Source: an uncultured Porphyromonas sp. (lineage in GTDB: Bacteria > Bacteroidota > Bacteroidia > Bacteroidales > Porphyromonadaceae). Taken from it: a stretch of 64,000 bases of DNA. The position numbers were made by a program, and so were the translations under genes. Positions 1-9,335 of this stretch are shown here, one piece after another. Under the pieces are notes generated by a model, which worked only from the letters and a program-made list of their open reading frames with translations, had not been told where the DNA came from and ran no database searches. Location: positions 20,545 through 84,544 of the forward strand of contig UWSO01000004.1 in the NCBI GenBank assembly GCA_900538385.1, given 5' to 3'. How positions within the stretch are numbered: position 1 is the first letter of the stretch; the number at the start of each line of letters is the position of its first letter.

Positions 1-80
1 GTGCCCGAGACGTGCTAAAGTTCTAGCCATCTCGGGCGCTGGTATATAAATTATGGAGCTGGTCACAATGGCTAAATTTG

Positions 81-88
81 TACCTTTG
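81..88 (+). promoter_or_regulatory. Bacteroidetes -7 promoter element
   Basis: TACCTTTG matches the Bacteroidetes -7 consensus TAnnTTTG and lies about 107 bases before the ATG of the SlyD-like gene. No convincing TTTG was found at the -33 distance. An 8-bp inverted repeat (GCCCGAGA / TCTCGGGC, about 3-37) lies upstream and may end transcription of a gene outside the window. Confidence 0.5.
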
Positions 89-194
89 TGAAGTCTAGGT
101 GATGGCTCGGCTATCGCTCAGACGAATGAGTCACAGGTTGAGACTGCTGACCTACTCATCAGGCTCTCCTTATTACGAAACAATTATACCTAAT

Positions 195-758
195 ATGAAG
201 ATTACAAAAGATAGCTACGTAACCTGCGAATACGAACTCTACACAGGTGAAGGAAAGGAAGACATCGTCGAGAAGGCCACTCCTGAGGCTCCCCTAGCGC
301 TGATCGTAGGAGCTGGATTTCTACTAGAAGCTTTCGAGAAGCAACTGATGGGACTAGAGGCTGGCGACAAGTTTGACTTTACCCTCAAGCCCGAGGAGGC
401 GTATGGAGAGATCTCTGACGCTTACATACTGGAACTGGAGAAGGATCTCTTCAAAAACGAAAAGGGCGAATTCCACTCAGATGTCGTTTTCGAGGGCAAC
501 GCTGTCCCTATGCTCGATAACCAAGGCAATCAGCTGGTTGGTATCGTCGAGAAGATCACGGACGATACGGTGACGATGGACTTTAACCACCCGCTGGCTG
601 GTCAGACGCTACACTTCATCGGATCTGTCCTGGAGGCACGTCCAGCTACCGAGGAGGATCGTCAGAGACTGACGGCTCAGTTCTCGGGACATGCGGGCGG
701 TTGCTGCGACGGCGACGACCATGAGGGTGGCTGCTCTTGCTGCAGCGGTTGCCACTAA
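195..758 (+). CDS. slyD: FKBP-type peptidyl-prolyl isomerase, SlyD-like
   Basis: Likely a cytoplasmic peptidyl-prolyl cis-trans isomerase and metallochaperone of the SlyD group (187 aa). The N-terminal half has the FKBP core (YELYTGEGKEDIVE, then PLALIVGAGFLLEAFE, then LEAGDKFDFTLKPEEAYGE), split by the insert-in-flap domain of about residues 75-130. HPLAGQTLHFIGSV is the usual C-terminal FKBP strand. The tail (about residues 165-187) is rich in Cys, His and Asp, with GGCCDGDDHEGGC and CSCCSGCH, like the nickel-binding SlyD tail. An in-frame ATG at 99 would add 32 residues unlike the family, so the ATG at 195 is chosen. aroC follows after 9 bases and is probably co-transcribed. Confidence 0.9.
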   Translation: MKITKDSYVTCEYELYTGEGKEDIVEKATPEAPLALIVGAGFLLEAFEKQLMGLEAGDKFDFTLKPEEAYGEISDAYILELEKDLFKNEKGEFHSDVVFEGNAVPMLDNQGNQLVGIVEKITDDTVTMDFNHPLAGQTLHFIGSVLEARPATEEDRQRLTAQFSGHAGGCCDGDDHEGGCSCCSGCH

Positions 759-767
759 GCAATCACG

Positions 768-1856
768 ATGAATAGCTTCGGACGGCATCTGCGACTGACC
801 ACCTTTGGGGAGTCGCATGGAGCTGCCATGGGGGGAATCCTCGATGGTATGCCTGCGGGCTTCTTGATAGATCGGGAGGCCGTGCAGCACTTTGTCAACC
901 TACGTCGTCCGGGCTACTCACGATCTACTACAAAACGCCGAGAGCCAGACGAAGTGGTCTGGCTCTCAGGCTTGACGGACGAGGGACGGACGCTGGGGAG
1001 TCCGATAGCCTTCGTAATACAAAACAAGGACGCTCGCTCTCAAGACTACGCCACCGCTACGAGCTTGGGCGGAAAGCCCTTTAGAGCAAATCATGCCGAC
1101 CTGACTTACTGGCTTAAGTATGGCCTCGAGCCGCAGCCTGGTGGAGGTCGGTCGAGTGGTCGTGAGACGGTCGCTCGCGTGGTGGCGGGAGCCATCGCTC
1201 AGCAGTGGTTAGAGCAGCTGCGAGGCGTCACGGTGCAGGCTTTCATACAGCAGGTGGGCACTCTGTCGCTAGCTGGCGACTACACGACCTACCCTATAGA
1301 GCATACTTACGATCGCCTCTGCTACTGTCCCGATGCTGCACTAGATGAGGAGATAGCAGCCTACCTGACTAAGGTACAAGCTGATCGAGACAGCGTGGGC
1401 GGTGTCGTGGGCTGTGTGGTGCGTGGTGTGCCTGCGGGCCTTGGAGACCCCGTCTTCGACCGCATACCAGCACTGCTGAGCTATGCCGTGATGAGCATTC
1501 CGGGGAGTCGTGCTTTTGCCTTTGGCGATGGCTTTGACCTAGCGGGGCAGCGGGGCAGTGCCGTACTTGACGAATTGCTCGCGATGAGCGATGAGAGCAA
1601 GGTGACCTTCGGCAGCAATCACAATGGCGGTGCACTCGGCGGGATCACGACGGGACAGGATCTGGTGATGAAGGTGGCATTTAAGCCGACCCCGACCATT
1701 GCCCGTCCGCAGCATACGCTCACGACCGAAGGGGCGAGCGTGACACACACATTCACGGGGCGTCACGACCCGTGCATAGCGCTACGGGCGGTGCCTGTCG
1801 TGCAGTCGATGGTGGCTCTTACCCTCGCCGACCTACTGATCACTGTCTGCGATTAG
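768..1856 (+). CDS. aroC: Chorismate synthase
   Basis: Converts 5-enolpyruvylshikimate-3-phosphate to chorismate with reduced FMN, the last common step of aromatic amino acid synthesis, in the cytoplasm. The 362 aa length is normal. Family signatures are visible: FGESHG at residues 13-18, GGGRSSGRETVARV in the middle, SNHNGGALGGITTGQ near residue 285, and RPQHTL followed by GRHDPC near the end. It starts 9 bases after the SlyD-like gene. Its last 24 bases overlap the 3' end of the convergent hemG, so both C-termini are encoded on opposite strands of the same DNA. No terminator is visible between them. Confidence 0.97.
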   Translation: MNSFGRHLRLTTFGESHGAAMGGILDGMPAGFLIDREAVQHFVNLRRPGYSRSTTKRREPDEVVWLSGLTDEGRTLGSPIAFVIQNKDARSQDYATATSLGGKPFRANHADLTYWLKYGLEPQPGGGRSSGRETVARVVAGAIAQQWLEQLRGVTVQAFIQQVGTLSLAGDYTTYPIEHTYDRLCYCPDAALDEEIAAYLTKVQADRDSVGGVVGCVVRGVPAGLGDPVFDRIPALLSYAVMSIPGSRAFAFGDGFDLAGQRGSAVLDELLAMSDESKVTFGSNHNGGALGGITTGQDLVMKVAFKPTPTIARPQHTLTTEGASVTHTFTGRHDPCIALRAVPVVQSMVALTLADLLITVCD

Positions 1857-3206
1857 TTGCTGGGCAACCTGTGTGCCTTGCGTGATGCGGTGCGCCATGC
1901 CGATACCGTCCCGACAATTGCCCGCAATGATGAGTCCAGGGTAGCGACGCTCTACTTCCGCAATGGCTGCACAGCGTCTCTCGCTGTCGGCACCGTACTG
2001 CGGGATCGCATGGCGATGGCGCGAGATATGCACCATACTGGGCACTATGCGTGGGTCGATGTCGAGCACTTTGTAGAGATCCTTGAGTGCCAAAGCTTGC
2101 AGCTCTTTCTCTTCCATATCGATTAAGTCGGGGCGTCGCGTGCCTCCCATGAAGATGCTGTAGAGCACCCCTTCAGCAGTCGGTGTACGGTCGACAAAGC
2201 AGTCCGACGGGAAGAGAACCCCGAGGATGTCTACCGGCTCTGACGAAGGCATGAGCGCACCGAAGCCGCGATAGTTGCTGACCTTACGGTCAAAGCCAAC
2301 AGCCACCTCCACGATCGGTGCGTAGTAGAGACTTGTAATGGGAGATAAGAGTTCGTCTGGGAGGGTCTCACCGAGGAAGCTCGCCAAGGCATGGGCACCT
2401 ACGGTCGAGACCACGCGCTCGGCTGAGGCTTCGTGTAGCTCTCCGTCTTGCTCGTAGGTGACGAGCCAATCGCCCGCTGTGTCCTGTTTGACCGAAGTGA
2501 CGGTAGCTTCCGTGCGGATGAGGTCCGTGCCAATTTGATCGGCCATCTCGTGGATCATTGTCTCCAGTCCGTGACGTGCTGAGTAGACCTCTTTGGTGGC
2601 TAGGCGATCACGATCACTCTTGGGCTCTTTGGCTTTTGCCATAGCTCCACGGATGAAGCTCCCATACTCCTGCTCTAGATTGTAGAGCTTGGGAAGTGCG
2701 TGGCGGGTCTCCAGCTTCATCGGATCGCCAGCGTAGATGCCCCCGACGAAGGGGTCGACGGCATACTGCAGGAAGCTCTCCCCTAGACGTCGCTTCGCAA
2801 GTGCGCCAACAGATTCGTAGGGATCGGTGCCTTTCTTGCGCCACGGCTCACCGAGCAGACGAAACTTGTCACTCAGCGTGAAGAGTGGTGTCGTGAGTCC
2901 GCTCCAAGGGCCTGAAGGGAGCTGGTGTAGCCTTCCTTTCTTATAGATGTATCGGCAGTTGCCCGCTGGGGTGGCAGCTTCGTAGCCTGAGGGCAAGAGG
3001 GCAAAGAGCTCGGCGACTTCGGGGAAAGAGACCGACCCTGTGTTAGGTCCCGTCTCGAAGGTGTAGCCCTCTTCCTGCAAAGTGCGTATTTGTCCACCAG
3101 CGCGCTCCGCCCCCTCGAGAACGAGCACGGGTATTCCCGCTCTCCGTAGGTAGAGTGCCGTGGTGAGTCCTGTGATCCCTGCGCCAATGACTATCGTTTG
3201 TTTCAT
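1833..3206 (-). CDS. hemG: Protoporphyrinogen oxidase
   Basis: FAD-dependent oxidase of the HemY/PPOX amine-oxidase family (457 aa), expected to convert protoporphyrinogen (or coproporphyrinogen) to the porphyrin. The FAD-binding motif GAGITG is at residues 8-13, followed by VLEGAERAGGQIRT and FETGPNTGS. The C-terminus has the second FAD contact, IAGNCRDGIGMAHRI. Other heme genes are absent from the window. It lies 12 bases after bioA on the same strand, so bioB-bioA-hemG form a likely operon. Its 3' end overlaps aroC by 24 bases. The name hemG follows common usage in Porphyromonas, although the fold is of HemY type. Confidence 0.92.
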   Translation of the reverse strand: MKQTIVIGAGITGLTTALYLRRAGIPVLVLEGAERAGGQIRTLQEEGYTFETGPNTGSVSFPEVAELFALLPSGYEAATPAGNCRYIYKKGRLHQLPSGPWSGLTTPLFTLSDKFRLLGEPWRKKGTDPYESVGALAKRRLGESFLQYAVDPFVGGIYAGDPMKLETRHALPKLYNLEQEYGSFIRGAMAKAKEPKSDRDRLATKEVYSARHGLETMIHEMADQIGTDLIRTEATVTSVKQDTAGDWLVTYEQDGELHEASAERVVSTVGAHALASFLGETLPDELLSPITSLYYAPIVEVAVGFDRKVSNYRGFGALMPSSEPVDILGVLFPSDCFVDRTPTAEGVLYSIFMGGTRRPDLIDMEEKELQALALKDLYKVLDIDPRIVPSMVHISRHRHAIPQYGADSERRCAAIAEVERRYPGLIIAGNCRDGIGMAHRITQGTQVAQQLIADSDQ

Positions 3207-3218
3207 ACTGCGTGACTT

Positions 3219-4532
3219 TTATCGTGATTGTCTAGTGACCATCTCCTGGACGACCGTGAGCAAGCCTGCGGTGAGCTGGGAGAGTTCGTCGGGTTGGATG
3301 ATGTATGGGGGCATAATGTAGCAGAGCCGGCCGAAAGGTCGTACCCAGATGCCTAGCTCTACAAAGCGTCGCTGCATAAAGGCCATATCGACTGGCTCAT
3401 CTAGCTCGATCACGCCGATAGTGCCGAGGACGCGCACCTCGGTGACCCCGGCGAAGGTGCTGGCAGGCGCTAACTCACGCTTCAGTTGCGCCTCGATCTT
3501 GGCGACACGCTCTAGCGTTGGTTCACGCTGCAGGAGTTGCAGGCTGGCGAGGGCTACGGAGCAAGCCAAAGGGTTGGCCATAAAGGTCGGCCCGTGCATA
3601 AAGCAACCCGCCTCGCCACGACAAACGGTCTCAGCGACGCGCTGCGTCGTGACAATGGCGGAGAGGGTCATATAACCTCCCGTGAGAGCCTTGCCGAGGG
3701 TGACGATGTCGGGCAAGACGCCCGCATGCTCCATCGCAAACATACGGCCCGTACGTCCGAAGCCGGTGGCTATCTCGTCGAAGATCAGCAGCACGCCGTA
3801 CTGGTCGCACAGCTTACGCGCCTCCACGAGGCAGTTGGGATGGTAAAAGTACATACCGCCAGCTCCCTGCACGATAGGCTCTAAGATGAGTGCTGCGATC
3901 TGCTCGCCATGCTGAGCAAGCACTTGACGGAGAGGCTCCATAGCATCGTCACGCCATGGCTCGCCCCACTTGACCGAAGGCGGCGCGAGGAAGTGTTGCT
4001 GCGGGAGTGCCGTGCCAAAGATACTATGCATCCCCGTGACGGGATCGCAGACACTCATAGCGTGCCAGGTGTCGCCGTGGTAGCCTCGACGAATGGTGAC
4101 GAAGTGATCTCGCTGCGTCTCACCGAGGGACTGCTGGTACTGGATCGCCATCTTGAGCGCCACCTCGACAGCCACCGAACCGCTGTCGGCGTAGAAGATC
4201 CAGTCGAAGCCATCGGGAAGCATCTTCAGGAGTTCCTCCCCGAGCGCTATGGCAGGCTGATGCGTTAGCCCGCCAAACATGACGTGACTCATCTTCCCTA
4301 TCTGCGTCTCCACGGCAGCATTGAGCACAGGGTGGTTGTACCCGTGCACAGCGCACCACCAGGAGCTCATACCGTCGATCAACTCTGTGCCGTCGGCTAG
4401 GTAGATGCGTACCCCCTCAGCGTGCGATACAGGGTAGACTGGTAGCGGATCTTCGGTGGAGGTGTAGGGATGCCACAGGTGCTTGTGATCCCACTCTAAG
4501 GCTTGCTGGACTGTTGGGTCGTATTGCTTCAT
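3219..4532 (-). CDS. bioA: Adenosylmethionine-8-amino-7-oxononanoate aminotransferase
   Basis: PLP-dependent class III aminotransferase that makes 7,8-diaminopelargonate from KAPA using S-adenosylmethionine as amino donor, the antepenultimate step of biotin synthesis. The 437 aa length is typical. Visible motifs are [13 protein letters not shown] (N-terminus, typical of BioA), [45 protein letters not shown] (PLP-contacting Asp) and [10 protein letters not shown] (PLP lysine). It begins 3 bases after bioB. The biotin genes bioF, bioC and bioD are not in the window. Confidence 0.96.
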   Translation of the reverse strand: MKQYDPTVQQALEWDHKHLWHPYTSTEDPLPVYPVSHAEGVRIYLADGTELIDGMSSWWCAVHGYNHPVLNAAVETQIGKMSHVMFGGLTHQPAIALGEELLKMLPDGFDWIFYADSGSVAVEVALKMAIQYQQSLGETQRDHFVTIRRGYHGDTWHAMSVCDPVTGMHSIFGTALPQQHFLAPPSVKWGEPWRDDAMEPLRQVLAQHGEQIAALILEPIVQGAGGMYFYHPNCLVEARKLCDQYGVLLIFDEIATGFGRTGRMFAMEHAGVLPDIVTLGKALTGGYMTLSAIVTTQRVAETVCRGEAGCFMHGPTFMANPLACSVALASLQLLQREPTLERVAKIEAQLKRELAPASTFAGVTEVRVLGTIGVIELDEPVDMAFMQRRFVELGIWVRPFGRLCYIMPPYIIQPDELSQLTAGLLTVVQEMVTRQSR

Positions 4533-4535
4533 AGT

Positions 4536-5546
4536 TTAAGCGGTTTCTTCGGTACGCCAATCCTTTTCGTTGGTGTTGCGATAGCCCATCTCGGCGATGA
4601 GCTGCATGTCTTCGCGAGCCTGCATGCCGCTGGTCGTCAGCATGTCGCCCGTGATGGCACTATTGATACCGATGTACATAGCTTGGCGCATCACCTCTGG
4701 CGAAAGCCTCAGCCGACCTCCACTAAAGCGCAGGAAAGCCGTCGGATTGATCAGACGAAAGAGTGCTACCGTACGCAGGTACTCCTCGTCCGTCAGGCGA
4801 GGCTCCTCGGCTAGTGGCGTCCCAGCGATCGGTTGGAGTATATTAATAGGTATGGAGCGTATGGCGAGCGAACGGAGATAGCAGGCGAACTCGATGCGCT
4901 GTGCCATCGTCTCGCCCATGCCGAAGATCCCTCCCGAGCAAACCTGCAGCCCTACCTCACGAGCCCAACGAATGGTCTGCTCTTTCTCCGCCTGCGTGTG
5001 AGTCGTGCAGAGCTTGGGAAAGTGTGACGGAGCGCTCTCCAGATTGCAGTGATAGGTGGTGACACCTGCCTCGTGAAGGCGTCGTAACTGCTCTTTCGTC
5101 AGTAGTCCCATAGAGGAGCAAAGCTTGATGTCGCTCGCCTGATGCATCGCCTCATAGTGCTGAGCGATACGCTCTATCTCCCGATCACTCTGCCCTCGGC
5201 CACTAGCAACGAGTGCAATGCGCCCGATGCCTGCCTGGCGATTGGCCCGTGACTCAGCCACGCACGGCTCGACATCCAGCAGCGGATAGGCATCTGCCTG
5301 CGTATGGTAGTGAGCACTCTGCGCGCACCAGTGACAATCCTCGGAGCAGTGTCCGCTCTTGACGTTGATGATCGAGCAAGTGTCGAAGGCGTCTCCCATA
5401 CAGTGCCGCGTCACGCGGTGCGCTGCCTCGTAGAGAGCCTCGCTAGTCGCTTCTTTGGCGAGTTGGAGTGCTTCTTCTTGTGTTACCTCCACGGGATCGG
5501 AAGAGCAGAGAGAGGTGACGATGTCTGATAAAGGTCTCATGAGCAT
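4536..5546 (-). CDS. bioB: Biotin synthase (radical SAM)
   Basis: Radical S-adenosylmethionine enzyme that inserts sulfur into dethiobiotin. The cluster motif is CSEDCHWC with Cys67, Cys71 and Cys74, preceded by NVKSGH. Downstream motifs include [25 protein letters not shown] and [12 protein letters not shown]. The 336 aa length is in the normal range. Two in-frame ATG codons lie close together (5546 and 5540); the first is taken. It is the first gene of the likely bioB-bioA-hemG operon. A 13-bp imperfect inverted repeat lies 23 bases upstream of the start. Confidence 0.97.
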   Translation of the reverse strand: MLMRPLSDIVTSLCSSDPVEVTQEEALQLAKEATSEALYEAAHRVTRHCMGDAFDTCSIINVKSGHCSEDCHWCAQSAHYHTQADAYPLLDVEPCVAESRANRQAGIGRIALVASGRGQSDREIERIAQHYEAMHQASDIKLCSSMGLLTKEQLRRLHEAGVTTYHCNLESAPSHFPKLCTTHTQAEKEQTIRWAREVGLQVCSGGIFGMGETMAQRIEFACYLRSLAIRSIPINILQPIAGTPLAEEPRLTDEEYLRTVALFRLINPTAFLRFSGGRLRLSPEVMRQAMYIGINSAITGDMLTTSGMQAREDMQLIAEMGYRNTNEKDWRTEETA

Positions 5547-5568
5547 TCTATTGTATATCTATAATCGA

Positions 5569-5663
5569 ATGGACGCATCGCCCACCCCTTGCTTAGTAAA
5601 GGAGTCTGCGATACGTCCATCGTTATTGGTGGAGAATTGATACAGTCTTTTGTTGGAGACTGT
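5569..5663. promoter_or_regulatory. Two inverted repeats upstream of bioB
   Basis: Arms at 5569-5581 and 5608-5620 pair over 13 bp with one G-U pair (ATGGACGCATCGC / GCGATACGTCCAT). A second hairpin, ACAGTCT / AGACTGT, is at 5642-5663. They fill the gap between the POT transporter stop and the bioB start, both on the minus strand. They could end the transporter transcript or control the biotin genes. No T-run follows either hairpin, so a simple intrinsic terminator is not supported. Confidence 0.45.
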
Positions 5664-5683
5664 TATCTCATAGTACAGCCTCT

Positions 5684-7723
5684 TTAGTCAGCCGTAGCGC
5701 GCTCGAGTCGCTTCATAACAGCAAATATGAAAGCGGCAGAGAGGAGACAGCAGATGATTAGCACGCCCCAGTACCAGCCCATAGGCATCTTGTCCCAGAG
5801 AGAGCCCATCACGCCGACGAGCAGGTTACCGATAGCGGTTGCTGCGAGCCATCCACCCTGCATAAGACCAGCGTACTGTGGAGGAGCTACCTTAGAGACG
5901 AAGGAAAGACCCATCGGACTGAGGAAGAGCTCAGCAAGTGTCAGTACGAAGTAAGTACCGATCAGCCAATTGGGCGATACGAGCGTATCACTGGTACCAT
6001 GGATATGAGCAGGAGCAGGCAGTGCGTATATGATCGTTGGGATCAGTAGCACGCAGAATCCGATAGCTGCTAGGAGCATACCGATACCGATCTTGCGAGG
6101 AGCTGAGGGCTCCTTACCACGATTGGCTAGGTAACCAAAGAGACCTACCGTGACAGGCGTTAGCAGGATGATGAAGAACGGGTTGAACTGCTGGAAGATC
6201 TGAGGTGTAATGTTTTTCAGAGCATCACCGATAGGCTTGATGTCTACGAAGTATCCACCAGCGAGACCAGCGATACCTAGCACGACGAGGACTAAGCCTG
6301 TCTTGACATTTTTCTTACCGCCTAGTAGTCCGAAGGTAGAAAGGTAGATACCATACATAAAGCAGATGAAAGGTATCAGCATCAGTAGACTAAACGGCAT
6401 ATAGCCCGCAGCGTCTACACGTGATACGGTATAGTCTCGTGCGAAGAAGGTCATCGTCAAGCCGTTCTGGTGGAAAGCCATCCAGAAGAAGATCACAACG
6501 AAGAAGACCAGTCCTAGTGCGATGAGACGCTCCTTAACCTCAGCCTTAGACATCTCGACGACATGCGCTGAGCTGTCGCCCTGTGCTGCCATAGCCTTAG
6601 CTTGCTTGACGGTTACGTCTGCTGCCTTCCAGGTCTTACGACAGAGTACGAAGATCAAGATAGATATGATCAAGCTGATACAAGCCACAAAGAACGAGAG
6701 ACTATAAGACTGTGACAAGGTCGTCGACACATAGTGCTCACCGAAGGCACGCTCGAAGCTCAACTCCTGAGCTGCTTCACCCTTGTCTATGCGCTCCGCA
6801 TTGAGCTTACTGTTTAGATCAGCCGTCCACTCAGCTGGGATCTGAAGCATAGCCACACGCTCATTGATGGCGAACTTGGCAGGCTCGTCCTTTGCATCGC
6901 GACTGATGAGGATCTCATGGTCAGCATCCGTGATCTGCAGTTGCGGATCAGTCACTAGCCCAGCTTTAGTATACTGGCGGAGAGCTGCTATACGTAGGTC
7001 GTGAAGAACCTGAGCCTCGTCCTCGGGGAACATGACGCCAGCCTTCTTCTTAGCAGCTGTAACCTTTTGACTCTGCTCTTCAGCCGTCAGCTGAGCATAC
7101 TCAGGGTGCTTAGCTTGTAGCTCTGCGATAAAGGCATCGGCATCGACTGTCTCATCGTTGAGCTTATTGTAGTTTGCGGGAATGGTTGCATCGTAGAAGT
7201 AGTTCTCCTTAGCTAGTACATTGTTCGTAATCCAGTTACCCATGCTAGGAGCAAAGAAGGCACCGATGTTGATGAACATGTAGAAGATAGAGAACGCCAT
7301 ATCACGTCCCTTAGAGTAGCGTGGGTCGTCATATATCTTACCCACGAGTGCTTGTAGGTTACCCTTGAAGAGTCCCGTACCAGCAGCGATGAGGAAGAGG
7401 GACAAGAGCATGATCGTGACGCCAGCAGCTCCAGAACCAAAAGGTAACCCTAGGAGGAGGTAACCAGCGAACATGATCGTGACACCTGTAAAGATGGTCT
7501 TACCATATCCGAGCCATTTATCAGCTATGATACCACCGAAGATTGGGAGGAAGTAGACTAGCGCTAGGAAGGTACCATATAGCATACTAGTCGTTGCCGA
7601 GGAGAAGCCGAACTTCGCCTGTAGGTAGAGCGTCAATATGGCTAGCATCGTGTAGTAGCCAAAGCGCTCTCCCATGTTCGTTAGGGCTAATACGATAAGC
7701 CCCTTGGGGTGTTTATTTTCCAT
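5684..7723 (-). CDS. POT/PTR family proton-dependent peptide transporter
   Basis: Inner-membrane symporter expected to import di- and tripeptides with protons (MFS superfamily, 679 aa). POT signatures are GGIIADKWLGYGKT near residue 65, then FKGNLQALVGKIYDD and FSIFYMFINIGAFFAP. It is longer than the usual 450-520 aa POT because of a hydrophilic stretch of about 160 residues (about 175-335) between predicted membrane segments, a form common in Bacteroidetes. Many hydrophobic segments follow to the C-terminus. It suits the DPP11 dipeptidase encoded at 14990-17152, since both point to peptide use. Transported substrate is inferred from the family. Confidence 0.92.
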   Translation of the reverse strand: MENKHPKGLIVLALTNMGERFGYYTMLAILTLYLQAKFGFSSATTSMLYGTFLALVYFLPIFGGIIADKWLGYGKTIFTGVTIMFAGYLLLGLPFGSGAAGVTIMLLSLFLIAAGTGLFKGNLQALVGKIYDDPRYSKGRDMAFSIFYMFINIGAFFAPSMGNWITNNVLAKENYFYDATIPANYNKLNDETVDADAFIAELQAKHPEYAQLTAEEQSQKVTAAKKKAGVMFPEDEAQVLHDLRIAALRQYTKAGLVTDPQLQITDADHEILISRDAKDEPAKFAINERVAMLQIPAEWTADLNSKLNAERIDKGEAAQELSFERAFGEHYVSTTLSQSYSLSFFVACISLIISILIFVLCRKTWKAADVTVKQAKAMAAQGDSSAHVVEMSKAEVKERLIALGLVFFVVIFFWMAFHQNGLTMTFFARDYTVSRVDAAGYMPFSLLMLIPFICFMYGIYLSTFGLLGGKKNVKTGLVLVVLGIAGLAGGYFVDIKPIGDALKNITPQIFQQFNPFFIILLTPVTVGLFGYLANRGKEPSAPRKIGIGMLLAAIGFCVLLIPTIIYALPAPAHIHGTSDTLVSPNWLIGTYFVLTLAELFLSPMGLSFVSKVAPPQYAGLMQGGWLAATAIGNLLVGVMGSLWDKMPMGWYWGVLIICCLLSAAFIFAVMKRLERATAD

Positions 7724-7762
7724 ATGAATGGTTCGTTTATAGATTAGTATTTTTCAAGTTAT

Positions 7763-8872
7763 TCATTGCTGCGGCAGTTCGATCAGCTCAATAGAGCCAC
7801 TCGTGAGGTCGAAGTAGATTGTGTAGGGGAGCTGCCCCAGCTTGTCCGCACCTAGCTTGTGCTCTAGGAGTGCTGCGCGTCCCCACTGCGCCACAGAGAG
7901 CTCTAGCGTGATCGCCTGGCTGCGCTCGGGGAGCTGTAGCGATACACGAGCGCGTCCTGGCTCGATGTAGCGGAGTGACTTGCTCCTGGTCAGTTTATGC
8001 AGCTCGGCATCGCTCTGCGTCGCAGGGCGCTTCACTGCTTCTACATTTACATATATAGGAGCACCCGATAGGTCCTTCTTGTCAACCAAGCCGTACTGCG
8101 GAGCGAAGCGAGCTACCACCTGTTGCGAGATCGGCTCGTCAATGGGTATATCCACCACCTCCTCGTAGTATCGCTTCGTAGTACGACCTGCGAAGAGTGC
8201 TTGCAGCGCTGCTATCTCTTTGTCCAGCCCGTCTAGAACCATCTTGAGCGCTGGTCCATCGCACGGCATCGTCTCGACTTGACCCGAGAGCAGCTCCACA
8301 CGGCGCTCTCGTAGCTCGAAGAGTCGACTAGCTGCTACCTCTGCCTGCTTGGCACGCGAGGTCGCTAAGGCATACTCTTGAGGCAGTGCTTGACTAGCCT
8401 CCTGCTGGGTTACCCCCTTAGGGTAGTCTGCGAGGTAGTCTGTCGTGGCGGGTTGGTACGCTTTGCCATGGAGTGAGTAGAGCAGTCCCTCAGGCGTTAG
8501 TGCCGCCAGCTGCTCGACAGAAGGCGTCGCCACCGACTGGATCAGATAGCCCTGTGTTGTGTCGGGTACTCCATGAGCATGCATCGCCACACGTTCTATC
8601 TGGTAGCGTGTCGTAGGCTGCGTGGCATAGCTCTCACCTAGATACCTAGAGGCATAAGCGACCAGTGCACCAGGCTCAAACTGCGCCTCCGAGAGGACAA
8701 AGTGTATGCGTAGTTGTGTCTTCGGTAGATAGTAAACGACCCCGTTCGCAGGCTGTTCGCCAGCCACGTACGGAGTCACAGTCGCCTGACGAGTAGCGCA
8801 GCTTGTGAGCCACACCATCGCCATCGCAAGAACCCATCTAGTTAGTCGGACCAAGGTCTGAGATCTGTACAT
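7763..8872 (-). CDS. DUF4831 family lipoprotein
   Basis: 369 aa protein with an N-terminal signal sequence and lipobox (VWLTSC, Cys25 or nearby), so probably a lipoprotein. The body (VVYYLPKTQLRIHFVLSEAQFEPGALVAYASRYLG and after) resembles the Bacteroidetes DUF4831 family, whose function is unknown. There is a charged helical stretch around residues 165-235 (YALATSRAKQAEVAASRLFELRE region). It is transcribed away from the LRR gene at 9336 and lies 39 bases downstream-side of the peptide transporter start, on the same strand. Confidence 0.75.
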   Translation of the reverse strand: MYRSQTLVRLTRWVLAMAMVWLTSCATRQATVTPYVAGEQPANGVVYYLPKTQLRIHFVLSEAQFEPGALVAYASRYLGESYATQPTTRYQIERVAMHAHGVPDTTQGYLIQSVATPSVEQLAALTPEGLLYSLHGKAYQPATTDYLADYPKGVTQQEASQALPQEYALATSRAKQAEVAASRLFELRERRVELLSGQVETMPCDGPALKMVLDGLDKEIAALQALFAGRTTKRYYEEVVDIPIDEPISQQVVARFAPQYGLVDKKDLSGAPIYVNVEAVKRPATQSDAELHKLTRSKSLRYIEPGRARVSLQLPERSQAITLELSVAQWGRAALLEHKLGADKLGQLPYTIYFDLTSGSIELIELPQQ

Positions 8873-8900
8873 AATCTACCAATGAAAAATAGACTTGGCA

Positions 8901-8908
8901 CAAAGATA
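8901..8908 (-). promoter_or_regulatory. Bacteroidetes -7 promoter element for the DUF4831 gene
   Basis: On the minus strand this reads TATCTTTG, matching TAnnTTTG, about 28 bases before the ATG at 8872. No clear TTTG is seen at the -33 position. Confidence 0.55.
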
Positions 8909-8915
8909 CGAAAAA

Positions 8916-9205
8916 GAGATTAGAGACTAGAAATTAGAGATTAGAAGACTTTCTCTAGGAGCAGTAGTATTTCCTAGGAGCGCTAGAGGTACTAGAAACA
9001 CTAGCACCACTAGAAGACCTAGTATTCCCATCCAACAGCTCTCCACCGAGGAAATCCGAATTTCTTCGGTGGAGTTTTTTCCTTCCCCAGTGAAGAACGA
9101 AAAAATTCTTCGGACTTATCATTTCATTCTTCCGAAGTTTCATTTGATTCCTCCGAAGAATTTTTCATTTCTTCCGTGGAGAATTTTCATTTTCCAGCGA
9201 ACTAT
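8916..9205. repeat. Intergenic repeat block between divergent genes
   Basis: About 290 bases with no plausible gene. 8916-8950 is made of short direct repeats of the type AGAGATTAG / AGAAATTAG. 8951-9030 carries CTAG-rich short repeats (CCTAGGAGCGCTAG, ACTAGAAACACTAG). 9041-9074 is a 15-bp near-perfect hairpin (CTCCACCGAGGAAAT / ATTTCTTCGGTGGAG) followed by six T, terminator-like on the plus strand. 9095-9205 repeats the CTTCGG / CCGAAG motif found again near 34600, 56100-56530 and 64000. Confidence 0.7.
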
Positions 9206-9315
9206 TTGGTGTTTTCTTCGGACGCACTGACGAGTAAGTCCACCGATATTGTTTCGAGCAGTTGACTTTACAGCAGCTTTGTACGAGGCATTAATCTGCA
9301 CATCAATGTTTTTTG

Positions 9316-9323
9316 TACTTTTG
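9316..9323 (+). promoter_or_regulatory. Bacteroidetes -7 promoter element
   Basis: TACTTTTG matches TAnnTTTG just upstream of the ATG at 9336. If this is the promoter, the leader is very short (about 5-10 bases), or translation starts at the second ATG at 9354. Confidence 0.45.
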
Positions 9324-9335
9324 TACGAATCAATC

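Noticed and set aside
1..37. Hairpin at the window start as a tRNA fragment
   Set aside because: It has an 8-bp stem with a loop lacking tRNA motifs.
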